Assembly: GCA_020216805.1 (NCBI GenBank) | Contig: JAIWNN010000048.1 | Span: forward strand, 1 to 14,311 | Length of the DNA stretch: 14,311 bases | Direction of reading: 5' to 3' | Origin: Desulfarculus sp. | Lineage (GTDB): Bacteria > Desulfobacterota > Desulfarculia > Desulfarculales > Desulfarculaceae | Part shown: positions 12,961 to 14,311 of the stretch, piece after piece | How the letters are laid out: every line of letters starts with the position of its first letter | Numbering within the stretch: the first letter of the stretch is position 1 | Made by a program: the position numbers and the translations under genes | The notes under the pieces: generated by a model | What the model was told of the DNA's origin: nothing | The model's database searches: none | Seen by the model: the letters and a program-made list of their open reading frames with translations, nothing else

Positions 12961-14311
12961 GACCAAACCACGTCTGCGGATGGTGACTCCGCCGATCCAC
13001 AGCCTGGTGGTGATCCAGCTGGCGCGTCTGGGCGATTTCCTTCAGAGCACCCCGCTGCTGGCCGCCCTGCGTGCGCGCCACCCCGGGGCGCGAATCATGG
13101 CCGTGGTCGGCCCGGCCCAGGCTCCCCTGGCCTGCAATTGCGGCCTGGTGGACGAGATCCTGCCTCTGGACCCGGTGGCGCTGGCCGATGCGGCCGCCGA
13201 TCGCCACAGCCGGCGGGCCTTGGCCCGGCTGCGGGCGCTTTGCGAGCCGATCTGGAGTCAACCCGCCCAGGCGGTTTACAACCTCAATTTCTCCTCCTTG
13301 GCGGCCGGAGTGGCTGCGGGATGGGACCGGGCGGACCAGCATGGCTGGCGGTTGGAAGAGGACCGACGCCGCCTGGTGGGCGCGGCTTGGTCGAGCTTCG
13401 TGATGCAAAACGTCTCCGACCGCCGTCTGACCCGGCTGCATCTCTGCGACATCTTGGCTTCTTACGCCGCGCCGGAGACCCCGCCCCTGGCCCGCCTGGC
13501 CCAGCGGGTGGACGAGGGCGCGGCGGCTCGGGTCCAGGAACTTTTGGGCCCACGCCGCCCCCGGGTGGCCCTGCAACTGGGGGCCAACAGCGACCTGCGC
13601 CGTTGGCCGGTGGCCAGTTTCGCCGCGCTGGCCAAGGCGTTGCTGGAGCGTGGCATCGAGGTTTTCCTGGTGGGTGGCCACGTCGAGCGCCCGCTGGGCC
13701 AACGCTTGAAGGAGGCCCTGGGTCCGGCCGGAGAAAAGGTCCGCGACCTGATGGGACGCACCGACCTGCCTGGTCTGGCCGCCGCCCTGGCCGCCATGGA
13801 CCTGGTGGTCTCCGGCGACACCGGCAGCCTGCACCTGGCCACCGCGGTGGGGGCGCCGGTGCTGGCCCTGTTCATGGGTCCGGCCCAGGTTCACGAGACC
13901 GGACCCTATGGTGCGGGTCACCTGGTGCTCCAGGCCCGGGACGCCTGCGGTCCCTGCCAGGAGCAGGCGCCGGTCTGCGGGGGGGTGGCCCCCTGTCGAC
14001 GGCTTTTGGAGCCGGCGGCGGTGATCCAGGCGGCGATTGAACTGCTGGATGGCCGCCCGGCGGCGGAGGTGGGCGCGGGGCTGGACCTGCCCGAGGGCGT
14101 GGAGCCCCTCCTGGGGGTGATGGATGGCTTTGGCCAGCGTTATCGTCCCCTGCGGCCCCGCTCTTTGGATCCCTTGACCGCCCTGGCCCTGGCCCTGCGC
14201 CAGGCCGGCCGCGACCTGCTGCGGCCTGGTCCGGCGGCGGGTGATCTCGCCGAGCTGGCGGACGAACACCGCCCCCCGCGCCCCGAGGCGCGCCCGGTGC
14301 TGGCCGGGCTG
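12944..14311 (+). CDS. GT9 (ADP-heptose:LPS heptosyltransferase-like) glycosyltransferase, 3' end missing
   Basis: The frame stays open from GTG 12944 to the window edge, giving 456 residues without a stop. I prefer the GTG because GAGGTGA sits six bases before it, within the preceding gene; ATG 12980 is an alternative but lacks a good site. GT9 hallmarks are LVVIQLARLGDFLQSTPLLAAL (residues 21-42), VALQLGANSDLRRWPVASFAALA (~207-229), FLVGGHVE, and VVSGDTGSLHLATAVGAPVLALFMGP (288-313) with its donor-binding D292-T-G. A cysteine cluster CGPCQEQAPVCGGVAPC follows, as in several GT9 proteins. GT9 enzymes usually add heptose to lipid A-core in the cytoplasm; homologues in motility islands may use protein-bound glycans. 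By about residue 370 the usual GT9 length is reached, so at least 85 further residues of Ala/Leu/Arg-rich sequence form an extension of unknown role. Confidence 0.92.
   Translation, partial: MPAWSETKPRLRMVTPPIHSLVVIQLARLGDFLQSTPLLAALRARHPGARIMAVVGPAQAPLACNCGLVDEILPLDPVALADAAADRHSRRALARLRALCEPIWSQPAQAVYNLNFSSLAAGVAAGWDRADQHGWRLEEDRRRLVGAAWSSFVMQNVSDRRLTRLHLCDILASYAAPETPPLARLAQRVDEGAAARVQELLGPRRPRVALQLGANSDLRRWPVASFAALAKALLERGIEVFLVGGHVERPLGQRLKEALGPAGEKVRDLMGRTDLPGLAAALAAMDLVVSGDTGSLHLATAVGAPVLALFMGPAQVHETGPYGAGHLVLQARDACGPCQEQAPVCGGVAPCRRLLEPAAVIQAAIELLDGRPAAEVGAGLDLPEGVEPLLGVMDGFGQRYRPLRPRSLDPLTALALALRQAGRDLLRPGPAAGDLAELADEHRPPRPEARPVLAGL

Noticed and set aside
12140..14269. 709-residue open frame on the - strand
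   Set aside because: It lies opposite the GT4 and GT9 genes, whose motifs are clear. Its product is Pro/Arg/Gly/Gln-rich low-complexity sequence, typical of a shadow frame in GC-rich DNA.
1..14311. CRISPR arrays, tRNA or rRNA genes, insertion sequences, phage genes
   Set aside because: No regularly spaced repeats, no RNA gene signatures, and no transposase or integrase motifs seen on either strand.

Overview
The window looks like a GC-rich, flagellated member of the Desulfobacterota (former Deltaproteobacteria). The clues are the gene order peptidase-flgN-flgK-flgL-csrA-fliW, a convergent flgM with a DVU0524-like partner of the kind known from Desulfovibrio, and both sigma-28-like and sigma-54-like promoter sequences. 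A Desulfarculus-like lineage would fit, but that is inference; no taxonomic marker gene is present.

Region 1 (1-5161, + strand) is a late flagellar operon for the hook-filament junction. It holds the 3' end of an M23 peptidase, the chaperone gene flgN, the junction genes flgK and flgL, and the overlapping regulators csrA and fliW. FlgL is about twice the usual length because of three related beta-rich segments in its variable middle. Region 2 (5184-6120, - strand) is a convergent two-gene unit. It contains a DVU0524-like gene followed by flgM, starts from a near-consensus sigma-28 promoter at 6093-6120, and ends at a hairpin with a T-tract at 5184-5212. Region 3 (about 6121-6931) is a divergent control region with an unrecognised 153-residue gene at 6235-6696, followed by a 235-base gap containing a well-formed sigma-54 promoter at 6843-6859.

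Region 4 (6932-14311, + strand) is a tightly packed operon of five sugar-transfer genes. They are a CgeB-like glycosyltransferase with a TPR-like tail, a Maf/DUF115 protein, a family 2 glycosyltransferase with TPRs, a GT4 enzyme with a degenerate methyltransferase-like tail, and a GT9 heptosyltransferase-like enzyme cut by the window edge. Consecutive genes overlap by 4-17 bases or are 2 bases apart. With a Maf-family protein beside flagellar genes, the simplest reading is a flagellin or surface glycan pathway under sigma-54 control; the acceptor is not in the window.

The strongest unexplained signals are a perfect 32-bp palindrome inside the first glycosyltransferase gene (8041-8072), the tripled segment in FlgL, and an 11-bp inverted repeat that overlaps the sigma-28 start region and the start codon of the DVU0524-like gene.
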